Assembly: GCF_022458985.1 (NCBI RefSeq)
Contig: NC_061781.1
Coordinates: 6,435,501 to 6,499,500, forward strand
DNA: 64,000 bases
Direction: 5' to 3'
DNA from: Mugil cephalus
Taxonomy: Eukaryota; Chordata; Actinopteri; Mugiliformes; Mugilidae
In this document: positions 11,160 through 22,800 of the stretch, one piece after another
Layout: each line of letters opens with the position of its first letter
How positions within the stretch are numbered: the stretch's first letter is position 1
The notes under the pieces: model-generated
Database searches by the model: none
Told to the model about the DNA's origin: nothing
The model's input: only the letters and a program-made list of their open reading frames with translations
Translations under genes and position numbers: made by a program

Positions 11160-13330
11160 GATTAATGTGACATTACAATTATTGCACGTGTGCAGTGTTT
11201 TATTGCAGCTGTGTCATAAGTTCAGAGACACTCTGGACTCACATGTGATAACTGCTTCCGACTTCTGCTCATGCTTGAAGACCTTGAAATACAATAAATA
11301 TTAATTTATTTCAAGCAATGAGGCAGGGAGTAGAACACTTATTTAAACACACACGTAAATAATGTATCTTAGTAGAAAATTAAGTTCAAACAATAGAGTA
11401 TATAAGTATGAAGTATTTTAAGGTCAACTCAAATCTCTGACACACTATCCATCCAACTGTTACCTCCAAACATACTCAGTCTATTGAGCTGCAGAAACAT
11501 GACTAATCGAATCTATGAGAGGTTAAATATCGCCAACATAGAATTCACTCACTTTTTTGTGTGTTTTACAGGTGTTTTTTTATGAAATGTGCATGATAAG
11601 AAAAAAATAATGTAACAAATGTCCTTGCTTTACTTTAAATGTGTCCTGTGGCATTTAACTTATTCATCATTCTGAGTACTTGCACGGCCAGTGAAATGCT
11701 CCTTATGCAACCAATTTCACAAACACAAAGGTACTTTTAATAATCAATGACAGAAAGTAACTCTCAGAGGAAATAATCTCTTTATCTATTGGTACATTCA
11801 AGGTTCAATGATAGGTAAAACTTATAAAATCCAGATCTAATTGCATTATGTGAGTGGTTTGGTGTAATTAATATCAGGTTTTGTGGGGGAGTCAATGGAC
11901 TTTGGTTCCATAAATATGAATCAAAACAAATCCTGGAGTTTCTATTGGATGTCCAGTGGAGGGACCAGCAGGCAGGTTGCATAAATCAGTATGAACATAA
12001 CATGAAATCAGGTTAAGTTAATGCTAAACCTTGGACACGTGTAGGTTGTTTCTCAAGCTCAACCACGTAGCTAAGCTTATGTAGCTATTTTCTGATCAGT
12101 CTGATATGGATATATTTTAAACACAAAGCTTAAAATGTATTAAGATTGTTTAGAGTTTCTGTTATTGCAGTAGGAAATATACATGTTGATTTCAGGTGAG
12201 ATTCACCCACAGAGTTAATTTGATCTGTCACCCTCTCATAAAATGAACCTGTATCTATAGAGGACCTCCTAGTAAGGTCATTTTATAGACAAGACACCTG
12301 GTACAGAGTATAACATGTTGTTATGATAACAGCCTTCACCTGCTGTAACCTTTTGTGATCCTGGACCACATGAATATTTGAATGCAGTTTTTAACAAGCA
12401 ACAAATGAATCATTCATAATCATATTATTTTTTCTATTATATAAAAAAGGTAAATTAATCATAGTAAGTACGTTATTTAAACTTAAAAGTAGACCATAAG
12501 CTATTTCTTGAACCTGTTCATAAATAAATTCATCAATATGAGACTGTCTGACAAAATGTAAAAAATAATTCAATCTAAAAATATCTTGACTGCTGACTAA
12601 ATGATTCAGTGAATCATGAAACACATCACTGCATGAAGGCTGTTATCCATTTTCTCTGACTGTGCTGCTTTTCAATATATTTAACAGAAATACCACAAAA
12701 CTTTCTGCATAATCACTCAAAGACTCGACTTCACATGTGAGTGGCAGCACCATGACATCTGCATAACTACGTCCCACCTGTTTTACAGCGTCCCACTGGG
12801 CAGAATTACAGGATTAATTTCAGTTACTAAATTTGTATAAAAGTTCAGGACTAGTCATTGTTTTGCCAGTACATTGAGAATATGGCTGGTATATGTGTAT
12901 ATATACAGTATAGTTTTTAAGCACATCTGAGAGTCTAATAATGCATTACTAACTGTCTTATTTATGACACGCACAATACGCCAGATTTTTTGGCGTGATC
13001 ACCAAGTACCTTATTGTGGAACATATTACATCCTGTATCCACTGGTGTTATCTCTTTTCCTAAATGATATCTCTATCCTGTCATGTTTCACAGATCCGAA
13101 TTCTTATTGAGTGATACGAGCTGCTGTCTGTGTTTAATGATTACTTGAATCTGAACTGTCCAAGGACACTCATCAGGTCGTGGACAATGGATTCCCATTA
13201 TCTATATTGAGAGGATATTTTATGAAAGCCTTCACACAATGTTCTCACATTTCAATAATGTGATTGAACACTTAACATTCCTGGGAGTGAAGTTCAAAGA
13301 CATATTATGTTTTTATTAAATCGCCTTGGA
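11160..13330. other. Upstream flank of lct copy A, no gene seen
   Basis: The first 200 bp resemble the copy B upstream flank. The rest is AT-rich. The segment 11780-11950 resembles 31400-31600 (TTGGTTCCATAAATATGAA against TTGATTCCATAAACATGAA), and 13030-13080 resembles 28265-28330 (ATCTCTATCCTGTCA against ATCTCTAGCCTGTCA). These are pieces of a wider duplication. No open frame with coding character. Confidence 0.55.
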
Positions 13331-13750
13331 TACAGGCCACTCTAAATGAACCTACTGCAGTCAGCAATGACCATGGACATGGTACCTTTGTTCCAGGTTA
13401 CAAATTTAATTACCAACCAGGCAATAAACTTTCTTTTATAATGGATAAGCACTCACTCTTCTATGTTACGTAGAATTCGTGGAAGGTTTTCACAAAAAGG
13501 AGACTTATCGAACATGACTAACAATACAGTGGTACTAGAAATCTTCAGGCCAGATAAAACTCAATTTACTGAAATAATTCATAAACCACAACTTGTGATT
13601 ACCTTGGTATCAACACAATGAAACCATACCCTCCATAAATGTCTGCACAAACTGCCATGTTAATGGGTACATTATTTCATTAAGGTAGTTCAGTCTGAAC
13701 AATATCAATCACAAAAAGTGCACAAATCAGCTTTAAATCTTATTAGATCA
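13330..13750. repeat. Low-copy flank repeat, copy 2
   Basis: Longer copy: CTACTGCAGTCAGCAATGAC, then TTCTTTTATAATGGATAAGC, then ACTTGTGATTACCTTGGTAT and a tail with a run ending in AAAAAGTGCACAAATCAG. The uninterrupted CTTGTGATTACCTTGGTATC here is the reference for the empty site of the insertion found in copy 4. Confidence 0.7.
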
Positions 13751-15430
13751 TTTCCAATAACATCTTGCCTCTCAGCTACAGTGCTTCTGCCAGTGCAACT
13801 TTGCATTTGAGATTTCATCCAATCATATTTCAGTCATCATGTGTTGCTGGAGTTATAGAAATCTGCCTGGAAACCTTCACTGGGCCTTACTGCCCAGGTT
13901 CTACTACATGTTCCTGTTCACTGTGAGTGCCACTGCCAAAACCACCACCACCACCTTGAAGTTTTGTCATCTTGAGACAGGGCTCCCTTTTGTTCCAAAT
14001 GAAGGAGCTTAGCGGAGCATCTTAATAACCTTTTTATTTTATTTTATTTTGTTTGCAATGGTCAATAGGGTTGGGCATCGTTTGGATTTTAACGGTTCCT
14101 TTTCTGATTCTTCATTTTGATTACTGTTCTAAACGATTCTCGATTCCGATTCTTTGAGATGGAGGTCAACGGTTCACAAATATTTCACAAGAGAATTTTT
14201 TCATCTGAACTTGAACTTGATACAGTTTAATTTAGTTGCTGTAGTGCAACTAGGGTATTCAATTACAAGGGAGGTACCCTAACTGGAACTGTAAAAATGA
14301 AATTTGATGAAATAACACTACAAGTTGGCAGCAGTCTAAAAAACAAAGAGCTGCAGCCCAGGTGGGTGTATATAGCCCCATCCCTGTTAACACAGCTCAA
14401 GAATATCTAGTAAATACAAAGCAATTATTCAACAAAAATCAATTAATATTTGGTATGTATCTGACAAAATGTAATTGATATTGACTAAATATATGTGGTT
14501 AAGTAATTTAGATTTAAGCACCAACGTAAAACACCTCTGGTCACCATTTCTAAGAACCTAAAATGACAAAAATAATTACTCTCCAGTATTTAAAAAAATA
14601 AAATATGTAAAAGAAAATGCACACAATAGCAGCTTACATCCAGTATGGTCATCATCTTAAGATGATGTTTCCTCCCACCCCCAAAGACATGCTTGTTAGG
14701 TTAATTAGTGACTGTAAATTGAATGTGAGTGTGAATGTTTTTTTGTCTCTGCTTTAGCTCTGCGATGGACTGGCTACCTGTCCTGTTCTCTCGCCTCTCT
14801 CGGATAGACTCCAGCAACCCCCTCGACTCTAGTGGTAGTATAAGATGAGATATCTACCAGGTGTCAATCATATTATCAAAGTCATCATGTTATTGTTTTT
14901 TTTTACAATAATACAATGGGCCCTCTTACGTCAAACTTTAGGTAGGTAGGTAGGTAGATGTGTGCGTGTGTGCGTGCATGCTTGCGTGTGTGTCAGTTTG
15001 ACCTGCACAGACTTCATGTTTTATAATAAGATAGAGGTTTACATTGGCTCCCTGGTGTGTGCTTGTAGGTGAGTGATATTTGGTGCTCGTTGGAGAGGGC
15101 ATTGCTGAAATTTGGCAGCTACGTTTCCGTCTGTAAACCGCCACCAGGGTGTGACTGTGTGAGTGAATGAATAATGCAATCAATTGTAAGCACTTTGAAC
15201 ATCTAGAATGGAAAAGTGCTATATAAAACCAATGCATTATTCATTATTATTATTATTACAGAATCACCAGATTACCAGAATCTATCTATGGTTCAGATGT
15301 ATTAGATATAAATATATTGGACTCTGATAGCCTGTAGTTGTATCAGCAGTGTGAAAAGTATTGTCTAGATAAAATACTCTCTGTCTCGGTTTTAAAAATT
15401 AGCTGCATCTGTATGTGCCTGGTGGTTTTA
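13750..15430. other. Intergenic, interspersed repeat fragments
   Basis: No coding signal. At 14070-14200 GGGTTGGGCATCGTTTGG followed by CGATTCTCGATTCCGATTC is a common fish DNA-transposon end. At 14745-14850 there is a tail of the kind found at the 3' end of fish non-LTR elements (GCGATGGACTGGCTACCTG). At 14937-14956 there is a short (GGTA)n run. Confidence 0.5.
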
Positions 15431-15650
15431 TTTATTTGATTTGGAAACAGATCACTTTAAATGAATCAACTGCAGCCAGCATTGACCGTGGACATGGTAC
15501 CTTTGCTCCAGGTTACAAAACAACTTTATCTTCTTAAGATGTTCTCCACCCTGACAAATAGCATAAAGCTTCTTTTATAATTGATCAGCACTGTCTATTA
15601 CATGTCTCAATGTAGAAATCACTCACATCTACTTTCATACCACAATAAAT
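15430..15650. repeat. Low-copy flank repeat, copy 3
   Basis: Closest to copy 1: ATCACTTTAAATGAATCAAC, GCAGCCAGCATTGACCGTGG, TGTCTCAATGTAGAAATCAC. It occupies the same place relative to lct copy B as copy 1 does to lct copy A, which supports one duplication event covering gene plus 3' flank. Confidence 0.68.
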
Positions 15651-15855
15651 AAATAAATAATTCTTGTATTGCTAGTACTTTGGTACTTTGGTCAGTGTTT
15701 TTTCTTTACAACAGATGCCACATTTCAAGTAGCCCAGGTGTGTTTTTTATGACAGGATTCACAACACTCAAAAACACACAAAGAAAATCACAAAAAAATC
15801 TTCTATATTTGTAAAAGACAATGACAGTTTTTGGAGAATATCATACAGCAAAATC

Positions 15856-15861
15856 TTTATT
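15856..15861 (-). promoter_or_regulatory. Candidate poly-A signal, lct copy B
   Basis: Counterpart of the copy A signal in an identical local context. It lies about 1.0 kb past the copy B stop because roughly 300 bp at about 15985-16290 have no match in the copy A flank. Confidence 0.35.
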
Positions 15862-16894
15862 TGGATGAGGTGATACATTTTCTAATCCGATACTTTGCAA
15901 ATTCAAGCCAAGTTCATCCTAAACTCTACACGAAAATGAGAACAGATTCAAATAAACTCTTGTTAAAGTGGTGTCCCATGATCTGAATAATATCACATAA
16001 TACTAGTTTAAAGCCAAATTATTTTGGAAAATGTTTGCAGTAAACACTAACTGATGAACACCACTAAAACATGTAACTATACCGTAGAATTATCACAGGA
16101 AGCATGTTATATGATTATTGTACTGAATAATCAGTAATACAGTGCCTCAAGTATCTAAAACATGAAATTAGTTTGTACAACAAATGTCAGAAACACCTTA
16201 ACATCGTCCAGAATTAAAGGTGCAGTATCTTGTAGTTGTTAACTTATTGGATAAACAGATGAAAACCATTTTATAGCATCGATATCACATATGCTTGTCA
16301 CTAAAATACTGATTCCATCGTAAAGTAATGCACATTGAAAGAGCCTTAACTGTGAGGTTGGTTGCCAGGTGCTCAGAAGACTGTGACAGTGTAATCCTAC
16401 AGTGACCTCTAGTGGCATTGAGTGATTTCTGCGCCACACAGCTCCAGGTTAAAGAGGAGCTATGTGTATCAGAACTGTAGAGTCTTCTTGGATGAATGGT
16501 AAAACATCTTCAGGAAACTCTACAAGTCCCTTTGCCCTTGTTCAGGCTAGTTTTTTTGTACCATGACCTGGAAGACTGAATATTCATCAAGACATGATAT
16601 GATTTTAATCTGTACAACACAATTATATTTAACCTTATAAACAAATTATTTCACATAAGAAACTGGATTATTAACAGAAAATAAATGGTACTGATAAATA
16701 GCACAACAGATGACGGACTTCAGAAAATCGCCACAAGCGTGGACATGTGGTTCAATATCTTTTGTTTCACAATGTAATGCAGATCATGTATGCTAAACAC
16801 ATTAAATAAATAGTGTCATAGGCTGCCTTCAGTTAACCTGTGTATATGTGCCTATGATAAGGACTTGGACTATTACATCTGAGTTTGTTCACCC

Positions 16895-19800
16895 TTAAAA
16901 TCTTTTCTCCAGGCGCATACTCTCAAAATTGAGCTTTCCCTTGGAGTGTTTTTTTGCCTTAACAGCGAACAAGGACAAACACACGACTCCCAACACTGCG
17001 ACAACCAGTAGAGCAAATATGGTGTTGAGTCCAACCTCAGCGTCACTGGCGGAGAGCTTTATACCCAGGAACCACACAGCAATGTCAGTGACTGGTCCAC
17101 TTGTTACTACACAAAAGACAGGAACCAAGGATGGAATTTTCATTTTGAACACATCCATTCATCTTTCAGATCAGGAAAACATCGAATCTGTGTCACTTTA
17201 CCTCCAGTCTCAGGTTTCACAGTGGTGGTAGTCGTTGGCTTAGTTGTTCCTGAACAAAAGACAGGCACCAAAGATGTTATTTTTATTTTGAACTCAACCA
17301 TTCATCTTTCAGATCAGGTAAACATCAAATCTGTGTCACTTAACCTCCAGTCCCAGGTTTCACAGTGGTGGTAGTCGTTGGCTTAGTTGTTCCTGAACAA
17401 AAGACAGGCACCAAGGATGTCATTTTCATTTCAAACAAGCTGATGACAGTGAAACTAAACTTTTTTCAGGTTACATAATTTTGGGAAGGATTATTTGCTG
17501 GGTTGTAACTCCACTCTCTACTAAAATTAGCCTGACTCTGTCCAAAGGAAAAAACGTCTTCCTACAAGAGCCTTTAACTAATTAACAGTATACCTTCCTT
17601 TATTTTGTTTGTTAACAGGGGTTGCTTTGCATTCTCACAGTGATAGCAAGACTCTAGGAAGTCAGCTGGCAAACAAATAGTCCTCCTTTAACTTGCACTA
17701 GCATGTTTTTACAGTGAAGTTTTTGTATGCACAAGATTAATGTGGTATTTGTTTGCATGTAGTCAATGTTTGCACCTTGCATTCATTAATTCATCTTTCA
17801 GAAGCGCTAACCGCCACATCTATTTACCTCCAGTCACGGGTTTCACAGTGGTGGTAGTCGTTGGCGTAGTTGTTCCTGTACAAAAGACACACAACAAGGA
17901 CATAATTTTCATTTGGAACAAGCTGATGACAGTAAATGTAAACTTTTTTTCTGGGTTACATTATTTTGGGAAGGCTTATTTGCTGGGTTGGGACAGTAAC
18001 ACCAATCTCTCATAAAAAATAGCCCGACTCTGTCCAAAGAAAAAAAACATCTGCAAACAAGTGCCTCTAACTAATTCCACTATACCTTGCTTTATTTTGT
18101 TGGTTTAAAAGGCAGTTGCTTTGCATTCTCACAAGCTTCGCATCTGCTTGTTTTTACAGTTTTAAAGTGTTTGTGCACACAATATGAATGTGGTATTCAT
18201 ATACATGCATTTATCGTTTGCACCATCCATTCATCTTTCAGAACAGGTAACGACCAAATCTGTGTTACCTCCAGTGTCAGGGTTCAAGCACTCATGGGGT
18301 CCTAAGGCAGGGTCTGGGAATCCGTTGCATTTTATCATGTTGATATAAAATGATGCTGAGGCCTTGGGCATTCGAGGAAGTGCAGGGTCTGAGCGGTTGA
18401 CGTAGAAAAGGCCAAATGTTTCTGTATAGCCAGCGTTCCACTCCAGGTTGTCCATCATTGACCAAGCAGTGTAACCAATAAGATTCACTCCATCCAGCAA
18501 GTAAGCTGAAAGAACACAAATATCAATTTCTAAAAACTGCAAATACTCATGATGAATGTTTATTTCTTATGACTAGAATCCAGTGTCTAGTTTTTTATTA
18601 GAAAGAACAGAATTGCCACAAACTATTTTCCTGCAGCCATACTTTATATGAGACATCATTATCTTTGTCTCTCCCTTCCCTCTGTCCTGGTCTTAATTAT
18701 ATTCCACGAGAGTGTTTTGATACCTTTGAGTGCCTCGTTGATGTATTTTTCGTAGTAGTAGATCCTGTGAATGTCATTTAGGTCAACAGGGCCATGCTCT
18801 GACACTCCATTCTCTGTTACAAGGAGTGGTGGATTTCCATACTCTTCCTTGATGAACCTCAGTATCCTGCGGAATCCAAATGGTGCAACCTTCAACCAGG
18901 GCGAACCTGCTTCCAGCCAGGTACGATCAGACATTACTGCTGCACCCCTGTAAAGGTCATATCAGTTGGATTTTAAAGTTCCGACAGCATGCACAATAAA
19001 GAGAGAAATTATGTGAATTAATCAGCATTTAAAGGTGATGGTATTGTTTACTTGTCTGCCTCGTAGTGCTGATTGTTTCCATGGTCCACATTGAATGCCA
19101 GGACACTGGTGTAATGGTTGAATCCAAAATAATCATAGGTGCCGTTGATTCTTCTGATCTCCTCTGGAGTAAACTCAGGCAGTCTAAAACAATGGAGGAG
19201 AAACTGAATTTACTCAAGAAATAGCAATTTAAAATCATAATTGGCAAATGTACTAAACATACACTTGTATATACTTTATTTCTCTTTCTGGTTAGAATTT
19301 CAGTCTGTATAGTACCGGGATTGTGGTAGACCAGCAGCCAGACTCCGTTCTCGAACGATTGTCCTCATCATCTCACTGTAGTCACCTTTAAATATGGGAT
19401 GGGAAAACCACCCAATGAAGAACTGCACAAAAAGAGACAAAATAAGAGCCTGTTTGAGATTGTTGCCGTACAGATATCTTGTAAAATAATGAAGAATTGG
19501 CGTACCTGCAGTACACGTTCAGCTGCATCAATATCTTCCTGCTTATAGGGATTCCTGGGTTCTGTCCAGTCAGAGTTAACGGAAATGGAGATCATGCCTT
19601 TCTGTTGGGCCCGGTATTTGTCATTGTAGACATGCCAAGCCTCAGCATGTGCTTTAATAATGTTGTGACCAACAATGTAGGGCAGAGTGCCTGGTCGGTC
19701 AGTGTACCCTGTTAAAACAGACAGATTAATAGACACATTTGAAGCCAATGTGCTCGATTAGGTTTACAAATACCATGTTTTGGCCAATAATTGGTTTACA

Positions 19801-22800
19801 GAGTACAATTTGTTTCTAAACAATGACAAATTGCAGGGTAAAACTTAAACTTGCTAAATAACTTGTCATGAAAATGCTCAGAACCATTTTTTCTTTTCTT
19901 TTTTTTTTTAAAAAAAAATAAAGCTTCAAACATACCTGGGGCAGCAATTCCAATGCCATAACCAATATAAGCTACATTGAACGGCTCATTTATGGTGATC
20001 CAAACTTTCACTTTGGGGCCCAGACGGCTAAACATTAGGTCAGCATATTCCTTGAATCTGTCAACAATAGTCTCATTTTCCCAGCCCCCAACATCTTCCA
20101 GAGCTTGCGGAAGGTCCCAATGGTACAGGGTGACCTGACAGTAAAGGAAAAATAGTTAAGATTACCAAATTGACCAATTTACCATTACAGGGTCTTTTTT
20201 TTCTTCTTTTTAAAATGCTGGAAATGATCAAACATACACATGGTTGGATATTTGCAGCAAGCAGAGCATCCAACACTCTTTGGTAGTAGTTGATTCCAGC
20301 CTCATTAATGTGTTTGGTGGTGCCATCAGGAAGTACCCTTGGCCAGGATATGGAGAGACGATAATGGGACACGTTAAGCTGCTTCAATAACTTAATATCA
20401 TCTTCTATTCTATTGTAACTGTCGCAGGCCAAGTCCCCAGTGTCCTGATTCGCCATTTTCCCTGGAGTATGAGCAAACTTGTCCCAGATGCTGAGACCTT
20501 TTCCATCTGCTCTCCAAGCCCCTTCAATCTGTAAACAGCAAATGTATAAGAAAGATTCCAATAGATGAAAACAGAGTACTTGAAATTCAAGCATTAATGT
20601 TGGGGCGTCATTTCAACAGTTACCTGGTATGCAGCTGTAGCAGTACCCCAAATGAATTTTTTTGGGAAATGTCCATAAATCTTCTCCTCTAAATTTGTAG
20701 GGAAACCGTTATCTTTCATGATGTGGTAGTAGTAATGAGCAGAGTACTTGGGTGACCTTGGCCGGTTTGGGTTACTGAAGTCCACATGGTGCAAACCAAA
20801 TGTAAAGTTGTATCCATTCCGCCACTCCAAAGAATCCATTAGTGATGTTGCCACGTAGCCTTTCACCTTCACACCATCAAGCTGAGAGGCTTTAAATACA
20901 AACACACACAAAAAATAACTATCAAAATGTAAAACAGCTATGGTAATCATAAAATGTGTTTTATGAAATCTGTTTATAGCAGTGCACCTTTGAGAGCCTC
21001 GTCGACATAGGTCTTGTAATAAAAAACTCTTTCAATATCATCCCAGATGTTAACAGAAGAATTTGTAGGCACTCCATTCTCTGTAATGTAAATGTCTGGA
21101 TCTCCGTACTCTTCTTTGATCCAGTTAAGGAGTCTTCTCAAGCCCCACGATACAGCTCTCTGGTACATATAGGCCGTATATGGCGAACTGGTCTCCTCTG
21201 TTAGTGAAACATCCCAGTCAGATTCATAGGACGGAGGGTCAAATGGAGCTGTAATGTGGCTTGCAATTTTTGTTGTGTAATGATTTATACAGAACATGTC
21301 AGCAGTTCCCTTGATGAATTTCTTCTCTTCTTCAGTGAAGGAAGGTAGCCTTGACTGTGGAAGTTCGAGTAGGTCACTTTTGTTTGCAACTTGCCACTTC
21401 ATTATATCAGGATAGTCACCATTCTTGAAAATGGGGTGTGCAAACCAACCCAGTTGGAACTGTAATGCACGGTCAGCAGCCGCCACTTCACGGATATCAT
21501 TGACATCTCTAGGTTCAACCCAATCAGTACTGAGGGCAATGGAAACCAAACCACGTTGGGAATTGCGATAATTGTCATTGTACGTATGGTAGGCCTTGGC
21601 GTGTGCTTTGATCAGGTTGTGTGCAACTCTGTACGGAGCAGTTCCTGGTTCATGAACATTCGGTGGGATCTGTCCAATTCCATATCCTGACCACGCAATT
21701 GTGTGAGGCTGGTTGAAGGTCATCCAAAATTTCACTCTGTTGCCAAAGGTAGCGAAGCAGAAGTCACTAAAGTCATTAAAAATGTCAATCAGTTGAGGAT
21801 TTTCCCATCCACTGATGTCTTGCAAAGCCTGTGGGAGGTCCCAGTAATAGAGTGTCACCATGGGGGTGATTTTGGATTCTAAGAGGCCATCAATGAGTCT
21901 GTTGTAGTAGTCAACACCTTTCTGGTTCAGGGAGGAACGCCTACCATTAGGAAAGATCCTGGACCAGGACAAAGAGAATCTGTAAGATTTCGCCTCCAGA
22001 GCTCGCAGCATGTACAGGTCTTCATCAAGTCTGTTGTAACTATCACAGGCTACATCTCCATTAGCATCACTAGCAACACTGCCAGGTTTGTGAGTGTAGA
22101 CATCCCAGACACTGGGCCCCTTCCCGTCTGCGTTCCATCCACCTTCAATTTGATAGGCTGAAGATGAAACTCCCCAACTGAAGCCTTGTGGGAAACTGCC
22201 ATAGTGATACACTGATCTCTGGAATTTTGACTGACGTGAGAACTTCTCGAAGACAACCTTTGATTTAGCTGGAACCTCTGATGCTGGTAAACCTGCTGAA
22301 CGGTGGGTAAGTGGCATTTCTACCCCTCTGAAAACTTTAGATTTGAGTGAACCAAAACCATTTTTCTTGATCAGCTGGTTGTAGAAATAGGCTGATTGCT
22401 TTGGGAGTCTTGGTCTATCTGGAACTTCAAAGTTGACATAGTGAAGACCAAATCTCTGGCTGTAGCCTTGTTTTCCTTCAAATCCATCCATGAGTGACTG
22501 CACTGTGAATCGCTGAACATCCACTCCATCAGTGACAATTGCTATGAAATGGATGCACATAAAGCACAAAGTAAGAATTAATCCCACCTACATTAAATAT
22601 TTATTTATATTTATTATCAGACATGTTTCCAAACACTGACCTTTCAGGGCCTCATTGATGTAACTCTTCATGTACTCAATTCTGCTGGTGTCATTCAGGC
22701 TGTCCCCACTGTATTCTGTTGGCATCCCATTCCCAGTTATGTAAATAGGCACTTTCGTAACATTCAAGTATTCCGTGGAAATGTAGTTTAGGAGCCTTCT

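Noticed and set aside
11147..11160. HNF1 site at GTTAAACAATTAAG
   Set aside because: The half-sites are spaced differently from the HNF1 palindrome, so factor identity cannot be claimed.
17202..17875. Regularly spaced repeats as a CRISPR-like or satellite array
   Set aside because: The 48-bp units are bounded by splice sites, in phase, and inside a vertebrate gene. They are exons.
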